A DNA stretch of 64,000 nt from Zea mays. Lineage: Eukaryota > Streptophyta > Magnoliopsida > Poales > Poaceae. The stretch is taken from the NCBI RefSeq assembly GCF_902167145.1, contig NC_050098.1, positions 115,544,207 through 115,608,206 of the forward strand, in the 5' to 3' direction. The translations under genes were made by a program, and so were the position numbers. Below, in pieces: positions 11,425-23,320 of the stretch (position 1 is the first letter of the stretch; the number at the start of each line of letters is the position of its first letter). Under the pieces are notes generated by a model. The model had not been told where the DNA came from. It saw only the letters and a list, made by a program, of their open reading frames with translations, and did no database searches.

Positions 11425-13219
11425 TGTCGGCGTTTCGAGACAGGGGGGTCCCTAAGCCGACGAGTGAGTGTGCTGCGTGCCCCAGCCCAGATGGGTCGAG
11501 CGCATGGGCGAGCGCGGAGGGGGGAGAGGCGAGGCGGCCGGAGCCGAGCGTGAGAGAGGTGGAAGTCCCGCGGCCTTCGTGTTCGTCCCGCGCCCAGGTC
11601 AGGTGCGCTTGCAGTAGGGGGTTACAAGCGTCCACGCGGGTGAGGGAAGCGAGCGGCCCCAAGAGAGCGCCTGTCCCGTCCTCGGTCCCGCGCGGCCAAC
11701 CTTCTCTGAGAAGGCCCTGGTCCTTCCTTTTATAGTTGTAAGGAGAGGATCCAGGTGTACAATGGGGATGTAGCAGAGTGCTACGTGTCTAGCGGAGGGA
11801 GAGCTAGTGCCCTAGGTACATGCCGATGTGGCAGCCGGAGAGATCTGGGCATCCTGCTGGCGTGATGTCGTGGCTATCGGAGGTGCGACGGAGCCTGATG
11901 GAGGGACAGCTGTTGGAGCGGTCGAGTCCCTGCTGACGTTGTCCTGCTGCCGTAAGAGAGCTGGGGGCCGCCGTCGTCATAGAGCTCGTGGAGCGCCATC
12001 ATTGCCCCTCTGGCGGAGCTGGCCGGACGAGACGCCGGTCTTGTTCTCCGTGACCCGAGTCGATTCGGGGTAGGATGATGATGACGTTTCCTGTTGACGT
12101 GGCGGTCTGTGCTCTAGGCAGGGCGACGTGGGGTTTCCTCCGAAGCCGAGGTTGAGTCTTGCCTTCAGTTGCCGTGGCCGAGCCCGAGCCAGGGGGTCCG
12201 GCGAGGCGGAAGTCGTCCGGCCGAGGCCAGGGCGGAGTCCGAGCCCTGGGGTCGGGCGAGGCGGAGTTTCGTCGTCTTCCGGGTCTTAGCCCGAGTCCGA
12301 GCCCTGGGGTCGGGCGGAGCGGAGTTCGCCGTCTTCCGGGTCTTAGCCCGAGTCCGAGCCCTGGGGTCGGGCGGAGCGGAGTTCGCCGTCTTCCGGGTCT
12401 TAGCCCGAGTCCGAGCCCTGGGGTCGGGCGGAGCGGAGTTCGCCGTCTTCCGGGTCTTAGCCCGAGTCCGAGCCCTGGGGTCGGGCGGAGCGGAGTTCGC
12501 CGTCTTCCGGGTCTTAGCCCGAGTCCGAGCCCTGGGGTCGGGCGGAGCGGAGTTCGCCGTCTTCCGGGTCCTAGCCCGAGTCCGAGCCCTGGGGTCAGGC
12601 GGAGCGGAGTTCGCCGTCTTCCGGGTCCTAGCCCGAGTCCGAGCCCTGGGGTCGGGCGGAGCGGAGTTCGCCGTCTTCCGGGTCCTAGCCCGAGTCCGAG
12701 CCCTGGGGTCGGGCGGAGCGGAGTTCGCCGTGGCGCCTTTGGCAAGGCCTAATTGCCTGTCAGACTCACTCTGTCGAGTGGCACTGCAGTCGGAGTGGCG
12801 CAGGCGGCGCTGTCCTTCTGTCAGACTGGCCAGTGGAGCGGTGGAGTGACGGCGGTCACCTCGGCTCTGCCGGGGGCGCGTGTCAGGATAGAGGTGTCAG
12901 GCCACCTTTGCGTTAAATGCCCCTGCAATTTGGTCAGTCGGTGTGGTGATTTAGTCAAGGTTGCTTCTGAGCGAAGCCAAGGCCTTGGGCAAGCCGGTGA
13001 TGTGTCCGCCATAAAAAGGGGGCCTCGGGCGAGACGGAAGTCTCTCGAGGTCGGCTGCCTTCGGCCGAGGCTAGGCTCGGGTGAAGCACGATCGAGTCAC
13101 TCGTGTGGACTGATCCCTGACTTAATCGTGCCCATCAGGCCTTTGCAGCTTTATGCTGATGGGGGTTACCAGCTGAGAATTAGGCGTCTTGAGGGTACCC
13201 CTAATTATGGTCCCCGACA
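11425..13219 (-). repeat. Element A 5' LTR (1,795 bp)
   Basis: Begins (minus strand) TGTCGGGGACCATAATT at 13219 and ends CCGACA at 11425. It includes the eight-copy 57-bp array at 12264-12719 and a TATA box on the minus strand at 11726-11735 (CTATAAAAGG), matching the TATA position in B. U3 is therefore most of the LTR. Confidence 0.95.
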
Positions 13220-14314
13220 ATATTCTTCATCTATATCATCAAGATCAACAACTTGCTCTCTTGGAGAGCTATTAGTCTCATCAAATACAACGTCACTAGA
13301 GACTTCAACCAAACCCGATGATTTGTTGAAGACCCTATACGCCTTTGTATTTGAGTCATAACCTAACAAAAACCCTTCTACAGCTTTGGGAGCAAATTTA
13401 GAATTCCTACCTTTCTTCACTAAAATGTAGCATTTACTCCCAAATACACGAAAGTATGAAACATTGGGTTTGTTACCGGTTAGAAGCTCATACGAAGTAT
13501 TCTTGAGGAGGCGATGAAGGTAGACCCGGTTTATGGCGTGGCAAGCCGTGTTCACGGCTTCCGACCAAAACCGCTTGGGCGTCTTGAACTCTCCAAGCAT
13601 CGTCCTTGCCATGTCGATGAGCGTCTTGTTCTTCCTCTCTACCACACCGTTTTGCTGTGGTGTGTAGGGAGCTGAGAACTTGTGCTTGATTCCTTCCTCC
13701 TCAAGGTACTCCTCCACTTGAAGGTTCTTGAACTCGGACCCGTTGTCGCTCCTTATCTTCTTCACCTTGAGCTCAAACTCATTTTGAGCTCTCCTTAGGA
13801 AGCGCTTGAGAGTCCCTTGGGTTTCAGATTTATCCTGCAAAAAGAATACCCAAGTGAAGCGGGAAAAATCATCAACTATAACAAGACCATACTTACTTCC
13901 CCCGATGCTAAGGTAGGCGACGGGTCCGAAGAGGTCCATATGTAGCAGCTCCAGGGGTCTTGATGTGGTCATCACGTTCTTGCTGTGATGAGCATTTCCC
14001 ACTTGTTTACCTGCTTGACAAGCTGCACAAGGTCTATCTTTTTCGAAAGTCACATTTGTTAGACCTAACACATGTTCTCCCTTTAGAAGTTTGTGAAGCT
14101 TCTTCATCCCCACATGTGCTAAACAGCGATGCCACAGCCAGCCCATGCTAGTCTTAGCAATTAAGCATGCATCTAGACCGGCCTCCTCTTTCGCAAAATC
14201 AACAAAATAAAGTTTGCCGTCTAGTACACCCTTAAAAGCTAATGAACCATCACTTCTTCTAAAGACAGACACATCTATATTTGTGAATAAGCAATTATAC
14301 CCCATATTACATAA
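13220..14314 (-). pseudogene. pol: Element D integrase, truncated by A
   Basis: Copia-type integrase: GAG-pre-integrase finger (WHRCLAHVG...CAAC), then catalytic core with HMDLFGPV, RSDNGSEF and VVERKN (D, D, E). The C-terminal connection continues to VSYFRVFGSKC and stops at the A junction, so RT and RNase H are not in this window. Upstream it joins protease through an in-frame TAA at 14315-14317 that looks like CAA to TAA. Otherwise the frame is open for 366 codons. Confidence 0.92.
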
Positions 14315-15711
14315 TTAACTAACAGACAACAAGTTATATCTGAGTGATTCTACTAAAAACACATTAGAAATGGAATGCTCGGATGAAATTGCAATCTTTC
14401 CTAACCCTTTAACCTTGCCTTGATTCCTGTCACCGAATATGATTGAATCTTGGGAATCTTTGTTCTTGACGTAGGAGGTGAACATCTTCTTCTCCCCCGT
14501 CATGTGGTTTGTGCATCCGCTGTCGATAATCCAGGTTGAGCCCCCGGATGCATAAACCTGCAAGGCAATTTAGGATTGGGTTTTAGGTACCCAACTCTTG
14601 TTGGGTCCTACAAGGTTAGTAACAACAGTCTTAGGGACCCAAATGCAAGTTTTATCTCCCTTGCATTTTGCCCCTAATTTCCTAGCAATCACCTTCTTAT
14701 CCTTTCTACAAATTGCAAATGAAGCATTGCAAGCATGATAAATTGTAGAAGGTTCATTAATTATTTTCCTAGGAACATGAGCAACATTTCTCCTAGGCAT
14801 ACGATGAATGACATTTTTCTTATGCATATCTCTACCATGCACATAGGAAGAGCTTGAAGCAAACATGGCATTTGAATCATAAGCATTGTAACTCCTATCA
14901 TGATGAACATCATAAGCATTACAATTCCTATCATGATGAGCATTTCTAGAATATCTCCTATCATGGTACATGAAAGCATGGTTCTTTTGAGCACTACTAG
15001 TCATAGGAGCCTTCCCTTTCTCCTTGGCGAGAATGGGAGCCTTATGACTTGTTAAGTTCTTGGCTTCTCTCTTAAAGCCAAGCCCATCCTTAATTGAGGG
15101 GTGTCTACCAATCGTGTAGGCATCCCTTGCAAATTTTAGTTTGTCAAATTCATTCTTGCTAGTCTTAAGTTGAGCATTAAGACTAGTCACTTCATCGTTT
15201 AATTTAGAAATGGCAACTATGTGTTCACTACAAGCATCAACATTAAAATCCTTACACCTATTGCAAATCACAGCATGTTCTTCACAAGAGGTTGATTTAA
15301 TAGCTATTTCTAACTTAGCATTCAAGTCATCATTGATACTCTTTAAGCTAGAAATGGATTCATGGCATGTAGACAATTCACGAGAAAGCATTTCATTTCT
15401 TTTAACTTCTAAAGCAAGAGAATTTTGCGCACTTACAAATTTATCATGCTCTTCATATAAAAGATCTTCTTGCTTTTCTAAAGGTCTATTTTTCTCATTC
15501 AAAGCATCAATCAACTCATTGATCTTATCAATTTTAGTTCTATCTAATCCTTTGAATAAACATGCATAGTCTATTTCATCATCACTAGATTCATCATCAC
15601 TTGAAGAAGCATATGTAGTATTATTTCGAGTACTTACTTTCTTCTCCTTTGCCATTAGGCATGTGTGATGCTCGTTGGGGAAGAGGGCGATTTGTTGAAG
15701 GCCGAGGCGGC
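14315..15711 (-). pseudogene. Element D gag C-terminal part and aspartic protease
   Basis: Continues gag after the C insertion. An acidic serine stretch leads to a long heptad-like coiled coil (KIDKINELIDAL onward), then HHDR-type repeats and the protease with WIIDSGCTNHMTG (catalytic DSG). Breaks: a 1-nt deletion near 15694, a TAA at 14570-14572 before the protease and the TAA at 14315. The extended coiled coil is a Sirevirus trait; in SIRE1-type elements Gag is reported to bind dynein light chain, not testable here. Confidence 0.85.
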
Positions 15712-16340
15712 TGTCGGTGTTTTGGGTCCGACCGCACACCCGGGGTTGCCCCTCAAGGTGTTTTTAGGAGTAGGACGGTGTCGACGACTGTAGCAAAATG
15801 GTTCGTGCCAGATGCACGAGGGACAGTGGACAATGTTTACAGGTTCGGGCCGCTTAGAGATGTGTAACACCCTACGTCCTGGTGAGTATGCTTGGTGAAT
15901 GAGGTTACAAGAGAGCTCTCTGAATTGAGAATACAGAGATTCGAAGTGGGTGGCCAAGTAGTCGTGTCGATCGTTCTGAAGGGGTGCCCCCTAGGCCTTA
16001 TATACTCGACCGTGGGGCAATACATGTGGATATGATAACAACGTGTAGCTAAAAGATAGTGAACTGTTTGAGTTTATCTCCCTGTAGTTTTGCCGACTTA
16101 TCCTCGCATGGCTCCGTTGCATGGGGGCTCCAGCGCAGGAAAGTCGGATCTCTGTTGTGGTTGCTCGCTCAGCGTTGTGGGCTGTCCGGGTTTGCACTAA
16201 TCCGGCCCTATGTCGATCTGCTTTGCTGGTTGTCCTTCCCCAGGCCCACGAAAGAATGACCTTACGATTTATTGGGCCCTTGGGCCTTTCGTGAGGTCTT
16301 TTACTCTTTTAGTGGACCCGGGGGATATCTATCCCCCACA
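15712..16340 (-). repeat. Element C 3' LTR
   Basis: 629 bp, flanked at 15707-15711 by the GCGGC target duplication. Minus-strand TATATAAGG lies near 15998-16006. It is followed at 16341 by the polypurine tract. Confidence 0.95.
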
Positions 16341-16386
16341 AGCCCCCGATCTTTGGGTTAATTTAGAGGTAATCAGCCCAAAGATC
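16341..16386 (-). promoter_or_regulatory. Polypurine tract and adjacent hairpin of element C
   Basis: Minus strand ATCGGGGGCT abuts LTR start TGTGGGGG. A perfect 10-bp inverted repeat (GATCTTTGGG / CCCAAAGATC, 16348-16357 and 16377-16386) overlaps its outer edge, as in element A where a hairpin follows the tract. Confidence 0.75.
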
Positions 16387-17440
16387 CCAGGTCCAGCTTA
16401 CAGGTGATTTGAAGAAAACGACTTCTTACTGTCTCCTCCTGCTTTGATCACTCGTAAACCGAAGCTTTGTTTCGTGCTTGTGCCTTAGAGGTCGGCATTT
16501 CAATTTGTAGGACCCTGAACTTCATTGGGTGCACCAGAGGTGCACCCAATGGGTGTAGCCCCCGAGCTTCGAGTAGATTTTAGAAAATAATCTACTCGAA
16601 GGTCTTCACCAGAAATTATTTCCATTTGTACTCCTGCGTTTTGGTTGAGGGCCAGCCTTGTCTTTAATCTTGTCCCATGTCTTAGAAGTCAGCACTATCT
16701 TGGCTTGGAATGATAATCCATGGGGTGCACCGGAGGTGCACCCAATGGGTGTAGCCCCCGACCTTCAAGTGGATTTTTGAGGATAATCCATTCGAAGGTC
16801 TTCCTTTTGTGTCTTTTTGCTGAAGATTATCCTTTCTGTTTGTAAAAATTGGCATGAAGCTATCCGCATTATGCTTTGGAGGTCAGCATTATGTCATCAA
16901 TATTATGCTTCAGAGGTCAGCATGTATTTTGTCTTTTGCAGCCGAGTTCGCAATCCATCCATATCTTGCTAGGTAGTGTAATTTATTTGCTCTGTGACTG
17001 ATTGGACATTTGATGGACGTTCTCTGTCTAGTCTTCACGTCGCTTCTATCGGCCGTATTTTGTACTTTGCTGGCTATATTTGGCTTTCCTCTGATCCTTA
17101 CTGATATCTCATTTTTGTCTTGAGGTATTCATTGCGTGCCCTGCACAGATGTGACCGTTTTGAAAAATATACTGATAATTCCTGGGCGTCCCCCCCAATG
17201 GGTGTGGGCAAGGGACGGCTTGGTACGCTGAGTGTTTTTAGCCGGCTGCTTCTGAGTAGTAATGCGATGTGACGGTGGGTGTAATCATATCTACCGCGCT
17301 GTTGACTGAAGTCCCAATGGGTGTTGTGCTGCGTGAAACGGCGTCAGCCGCCTGATGTGTCTTCAGACGGGTTGGAGTGCTTATTGAATGCTTTGCGACT
17401 GTTCAGTGACCGCGGTTGGAGGTGAGCGGTTGCCTTCTCC
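16387..17440. repeat. Element C 3' region with two hairpin/PPT-like modules
   Basis: Non-coding. Two copies about 196 bp apart (16523-16601 and 16719-16801). Each has an inverted repeat around GGTGCACC with 13-nt arms (perfect in the first copy), a GTAGCCCCCGA tract, and a second inverted repeat (CTTCGAGTAGATT with 13 matching nt in copy one). The rest up to 17440 shows no gene; the phrase CCAATGGGTGT recurs. Confidence 0.8.
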
Positions 17441-17448
17441 TATAAATA
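17441..17448 (+). promoter_or_regulatory. TATA box of the C antisense acidic-protein gene
   Basis: TATAAATA 81 bp upstream of the ATG at 17529, on the strand opposite to C pol. The leader between is pyrimidine-rich, as in plant 5' UTRs. Confidence 0.6.
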
Positions 17449-19899
17449 ATGCTGTCGTCTCTCCGGCTTTTTCACATCTCCTGCTGTTCTCTGTTGCTTG
17501 CCTTTCTTCTCTCTCTTTTGCTTCCACCATGGGCAAGAACAACAAGCGCAAGCGTGAGCCAACTCCTCCATCGGAGGAGTTTGGTGACTCGGAGTACTCA
17601 GAGGAGGAGTTCTCCTCTGAGTCTGAGGGGTCTCTGGCTCCCATCCCCTTGCGTGAGTCGTCTGACGACTCAGACGACTCCCAGGGGCTTGCGGCGGAGG
17701 TCTGGACGTACATCCGGGCCGTCGAGCGCTCCGGGCTCGAGGGCTCGGATGAGTCGGAGTATTCCTCGGATGAGGAGGACTCGGACGGCGGCAGCGAGGA
17801 CGAGGACAACGACGACGACGACGAAGGCGGTGGCGGCGGTGACGGTGACGGCAGCGGCAGGGGCGGCGGCAGCGGTGTGGCGGAACCGCCCGAATTATTC
17901 CAACTTAAGTGCCTAAGTCCCACCTTAGAGGCTAGACCACACTTAAGTAGGAATAAAACGTCAGTCCCTCGGATCTAGTCCGATAAAGCCACTTACCAGG
18001 ATCGAATACCACTAGCTCACTCGAAGGTGAGGCACAGAGAAAGACAATAAAGCATAATACCACAAATTTAATAAGTATCAATAGTGATTACATTATCGGA
18101 GTTTTCAGAAATAATAACCATAAATTTTAATGCAGCGGAAATAACTAACGGAGAAGAACCGAGTAACATGGCGAAGCCTGGCCACACTACTCCTCCTGGT
18201 CCTCTCCTGCGGAAGCAGTAACCCACTCGACCATCTATCCCGGTGGCAGGGATGAAGGCCAAGTCACACCATCAACCAAATCAAGGAGGTACCTGCAAAA
18301 ATTATGCCACAAGCAAGGCTGAGTATACTAATACTCAGCTAGACTTACCCGGTGTGAGGAGTCTACTCCTCTACCTCTAGACATGCAGCTGTTTGGCTGA
18401 AGGGTTTGGTTTGCCAAAAGCACTAGCTGAGTCTAAAATCAAGTTTTAGCTTTTCAAGTTTTAGTATGATCCTTTTAAGACTAGATGAGAACCTAGCTAG
18501 TCATACATGGTATCAGACATTTTATCAATCAACATCTTTTGTCAAGTCCACACATTTCCACTTGTTACTCAATGTAGCAGCATGGATCAAGCAGTCTCAT
18601 TAGCTGCGAGAAGCAGACGATTCGAATCGAGTTTTTAAACCTTGCAAGGTAAACCTAAACACACGACATGTAGGGGCACTCCGTCCCCACACACATCAAC
18701 CGTCCCCATCGATTCTCTGGCAACAGATCAGGGCTCACCGCCTTGGCGTACAATGCCCCACTGACCCCGACTGGCCGTCGTGCAGTGACCGCACTTGTAC
18801 CCACCATAACCGGAATGGGAGACCTCGTCTCAGGTCGCGTGAGGGGATATGTCTGCGGGCAGGTTCACTCAGGTACTAGGCTTACCGATTTACCATATTT
18901 CTCGGTATGTGTTTAGTACGTTCAAACGCTTGACTCACGGTACCACACCTTAATCCTTACTCAAATTTTTATCCCGTAGACAACCAATCCCCATGGATTG
19001 TTGCCCACAAACCAGCATCATTATGATAAGAAAGTGGATACAACCAATTTCCTGATCTCGCGCGAGTGCTAGAAAAATCACTCGACTTCTACCGAGATCC
19101 TAATTAATAAAGCAGCTACTCGACCTAGCATACTAGTATCCATCTCAAAAGGAATCCTGAGTTCATGCAACTAGGGTTTCAGGCAACTCCTACACTTAAG
19201 TGCACAGTACAAACCTACAAACATTAAGTGCAGTAAAATAGCATATATAACGGTTATGCATAAAACCGGGGCTTGCCTTTAATTTAACACTTAGATAGTG
19301 TTTGCTGGGGAGGTACTCGCTTGGCGAGCATCCACTGGTTAAGTCCATCCTTCAGGTCATCCACCAACTGCGTCTTGTGGTTGCACCACATCACTGGCTC
19401 GATCATCATCTCTCGGTCCTATATGAGGTGCAAGATGCATATGTATGAATATAATGAAATAACACAAGATATACAAATACACGATAGCGAACTAAGCACT
19501 AAATTATACGACACCGTAATCAACCACATGCTAGTATTAGCTATCTATACTTCATCAGGCTTTCAACATTAACACCATTGAAAACACAACAACATTTCAT
19601 TTATTTACGCGACACAACTACGACATCACAAGTACGCGCACTTTATTTATTTGAATACGACTTTTCATTAGTTCTTCTATTTATCACACAAAAGCATCCC
19701 AAACACCGATTTAACATAGGACCTATGCATCAGGGGCTATGGAAACCCCTATATCACAACCAACTAGAGAAGGAAACATATAAAACAAGGCACACATGTC
19801 ATCTCTAGCCTAACCATGGCAAGCCTACATTACTTAAGAGCAAACCAAACATTTTTAGCGAGAAGGGTGAACTAAACATTCCAAAGCGCACTAGCAGAA

Positions 19900-20760
19900 T
19901 TTTTGGACAGCAATACAGCCGTTACTTGTTTTAATCATAACTTTTCAAATATTAATCCAAAACTAGCAAACTAGGACTTTCTGGAAGGCTTAGAAAGTGC
20001 TCTACAATTTTGGTATTTTCCTCACAGCATGATTAAACACTTAGCAAGGTCAAAAAGTGCAATCACAGCAGCTCTGTCCAGATTTGGACAGATTCAGACT
20101 TGCAGCTTCAAAAATTCACAACAAAAGATTCAGACATCCAAACAAAGTGATCCTAGACTTTCTGGAAAGCTAATTAAATGTTCTACAAATTATTTATAAA
20201 CATCCATGGCTGATTTAGCATGTATCAAGGGTAAAATATACTATGAAGGCTGTGCTGTCCAAAACTGGACAGATTCAGTCTTCACACTTCAAACACATGT
20301 AACTTAATCTTCAGACCACCAAAAATAGTGATCCAAGACTTTTTGGAAAGCTTGGGAAAAGTACTACATAACTTTTATAATCACCAAGAAGTGATTCCAG
20401 GTTTAACTAAATCAAATATTACAGTTTTCGAAATCTGTTCTGACGGTGGACAGAACACAGCAAGCAGTTTGTAGAATTCATAGCTCTTAAACTATCAGGT
20501 CTGTGGTTATGAAATTTTAACACAGGCAAGATCAGAAAAGCATCTACAACTTTCTTATAATCGACAAGGACTGATTCTAACATTACATTAGGCAAACAAT
20601 GCAGTTTCTGAAATCTGTACAGAATTTGGACAGATTCAGTTACTGAATTTGTAAAAATCATAACTCCTAAACGATCAGACTTATGCCTGTCAAATTTTAA
20701 CACCAGCAAGATAATAAAGTTATCTACCACTTTTCTATAGCACATATCTACAGAAAATAC
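19900..20760 (-). repeat. Degenerate ~180-bp tandem repeat in H LTR
   Basis: About five units; the phrase TTGGACAGATTCAG or variants recurs near 19914, 20094, 20272, 20450 and 20627. Associated phrases include ACTTTCTGGAAAGC and CAAATTTTAACAC. Two adjacent units stay open on the minus strand (20419-20745) and give related peptides with KVVD, VLKF and RF.KL spaced 60 residues apart. The second LTR holds the same array at about 27714-28574. Confidence 0.8.
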
Positions 20761-23237
20761 AATTTAGTTCATCAAACATACAGCACCACAAAACAGCGCG
20801 TGCAGTCCAAAACAGCGATTAATAAATTTCAGCTCCTATACAACTCAAGAATTGTCGCGTTCTAGAGACTTGAATTATTCTAACACTTTACCCTTTGTTA
20901 GAGCTAAATTAATCAAATGAGGACTAACAAGTAGACTTACAAATTTTATTCAAGTCATTTAGTGCACTAAAACTACTACAACCAATCAACGACGCATTCT
21001 CCCCGATAATCACCCAACCATTTGCGGTTTCAATTAGACCCCACATGAGCACTACTACTTTTTACCCGTACCCATAACCATACACATTTAGACCACAACA
21101 AGCCATTCGCTGTGATTACGAGCTTAACCAAGTTATCTAACCATTCGGTTAACTAGAGCAACGACATCGCCGCTAAATAACGTACACGTCAACTTGCCTT
21201 TTATTGCCGCAATCCGAGACACAACATATACTACAACATTTTTATAAACCCACAGATTCACAAGTATATTCGCACACCGACCAAATCATACGAATCGTAA
21301 ACTACTAGTCTCCAACTCACAATCACCATGCATTTACTCCCCAATCATGAACACATACATGTTTATCATACGAACAGAGCATTTCAATAATTATCCTAAA
21401 ACAATTAACTCCATTACACAACTCATACACAAACCTACTTGACTTGCTTGAAGTGTCTACTCGAATCCGTGAGCACAATCACACATTATATGCGAAGCAT
21501 AATTTAACGAACACAAAATACGCATCGACTCGATTCAACTTATAAATATTGAGAAAGCGATGACTACTTCGGCATGTCACCACCTCTCTAATTAAGCAAA
21601 CACAATTTCCTACTTCGACTAAGACTTATAGGTATTAAGCACGTTATTACTTTCTATGCGCAAATAAACCTCAACTTAGCACAAGTGACACCGATGGATT
21701 TTTACTAAACTCACCATGCGCATAACCTTGTCTCGCATACAACCATATAGTGGCGTGCACTCGAGACACTTCAATCAACGTGGCGCGACCACTAATATAT
21801 AAACTCCGACACTCATGTTTTAATAATTTATCCTCTACGCAACTAGCATTTTCTAAACTACTCGTCACATCAATAAATATACTCCCTAGAAAATCATGAA
21901 TCCCATCACAATGCATAAAACAATTATACTTTTCACATAAACGCATACCGATACATTTCCCAAAACTTAACCCGCATTTTATAACTTAGTTTTTTGCATC
22001 AAACCACACATCACATATTTTTCCTACCAAGATATAAAAACAGCCGAGTTCCTTTCTTCTTCGTTTTCTTCTCTACGCAAAATTCAATCCATATCAACAC
22101 AATTTTTAAACATGCACCACATCGACCAAAACATAATTAGACAACTACAAATCGCATACATCACATAACCTTTTGTTCTCCAATCGCAAATGAGATCCTA
22201 CCAATGCGTATAACCGAAACATTTTACACACATCCATTCAAATAATTAATCGAGTCGATCGAGAGCGACATGCATCAGCTCACCATAAACAAACCCAAAC
22301 GGTGTTTGCAAGAATGACGGTGATTCCGATTTGTGCATTGCTCCAAACATCCGACGAGCGTCGAGCGGCTTGCCTTCTCCACGCAAAACACGGGGTTCTC
22401 TCCTCCACAAAAATAAAACAAAGCAGCACACATACATAATTAATCACCGAAGAACATTGCCAATACGGAATCAAACAAAGGTCGTCGTCGTCTCACCGAG
22501 GTGAACGGCGTCGATGTTGGGGCTGCGCAGATCCGGTGAAGCACGCAGTGCGGAGGGGATCCGGGGCCGCTGTTTTGGATCGGCACCGCTGCGCAGCGAA
22601 GTTGGACGCCAAGGCCACGAGCAGGGGCTTCTTGCTGCTGCACAAGGGGAAAAGAAGGAGGGGGGGGGGGGGCGAGCAGAGCTGCTGCTCGGCCATGGGA
22701 GAGAGGGGGCGCTGGGGGAGGGGTGGAGCAGCGGCGCTGCGCAGGAAGGGGCGCCGAGCATAGGGAACTTCAGGCGCCCAAGCTGCTGGCCGAGCAGAGG
22801 TCCGGCCATGGCTGCCTCTACCCCTGCGCAAGGGAGACCAGGGATGGACGCCATGTGCAGGAGCTCGGCTGCAGGGGGGACGCGCCCATGGGGAAGAGGA
22901 GGAGCTGCAGCTCGCCTACACCCTTGGAGCCGAGGAGAGGAAGGGCGCCATGGGGGGGCTCTGTGTCCTGCTGCAAGCGCCATGGGAGAGGCTTGCTGCC
23001 GTGGAGGCTGTCGGCTGGAGCAGAGGGGCGAGAGGAACTCGTCTGCGCCAAGGAAGGGAGCAGGGAGCGCCAGGGTTGGGTGCTCGGCTGCTCAAGCCTC
23101 GTCGGTGCCATGGGAGGAAGGGAAGGAAGCTCCCTGCGCGTTGGGGAAGAAGGCGTGGGGGAGAAAAGGCTGATGGCGGCTGGAAAAACAATAGGGGTGG
23201 GAATGCAAAATGACCAAGGGCAAGGGAGAGGGATCCG

Positions 23238-23320
23238 TATTTATAGAGAAACCCTAGGGTTAGGGTTTCAAATGGGCCCAATTGGGTTGGTTTGGGCTGG
23301 CCCAAACACGCAAATGGGCT
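23238..23320 (-). promoter_or_regulatory. H LTR promoter: TATA, telo-box pair, TGGGCC site II elements
   Basis: Minus strand: TGGGCC-type sites (about 23273-23305), AAACCCTAA telo-box (23260-23268) with an opposed copy beside it, then TATAAATA (23238-23245). Telo-box plus site II is the known promoter grammar of plant ribosomal-protein and cell-cycle genes. The 5' LTR copy is at about 31051-31133, where two substitutions fall in the site II flank. Confidence 0.65.

Larger units (their letters stand above)
1..13219 (-). mobile_element. Element A: Ty3/Gypsy LTR retrotransposon, Tat clade (left end outside window)
   Basis: Element on the minus strand: 5' LTR 11425-13219, primer binding site 11405-11422, gag-protease, pol, a 3.9-kb 3' region, and a partial 3' LTR 1-959. 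LTR ends are TGTCGGGGACC and CCGACA. Domain order protease-RT-RNase H-integrase places it in Ty3/Gypsy; the second RNase H and long 3' region point to the Tat clade. It interrupts element D after 13220 (likely target duplication ATATT; the partner copy is off-window). The two LTRs differ at four sites in the 959 bp compared, so the insertion is young. Coding capacity is broken by a nonsense codon at 9580-9582 and a 1-nt insertion near 8085. Ends resemble the maize Flip/Xilon-Diguus group, low confidence. Confidence 0.93.

Noticed and set aside
12159..12849. Long open frames with 19-residue repeats on both strands of the LTR arrays
   Set aside because: They result from a GC-rich 57-bp unit whose length is a multiple of three; several frames are open at once and none has gene features.
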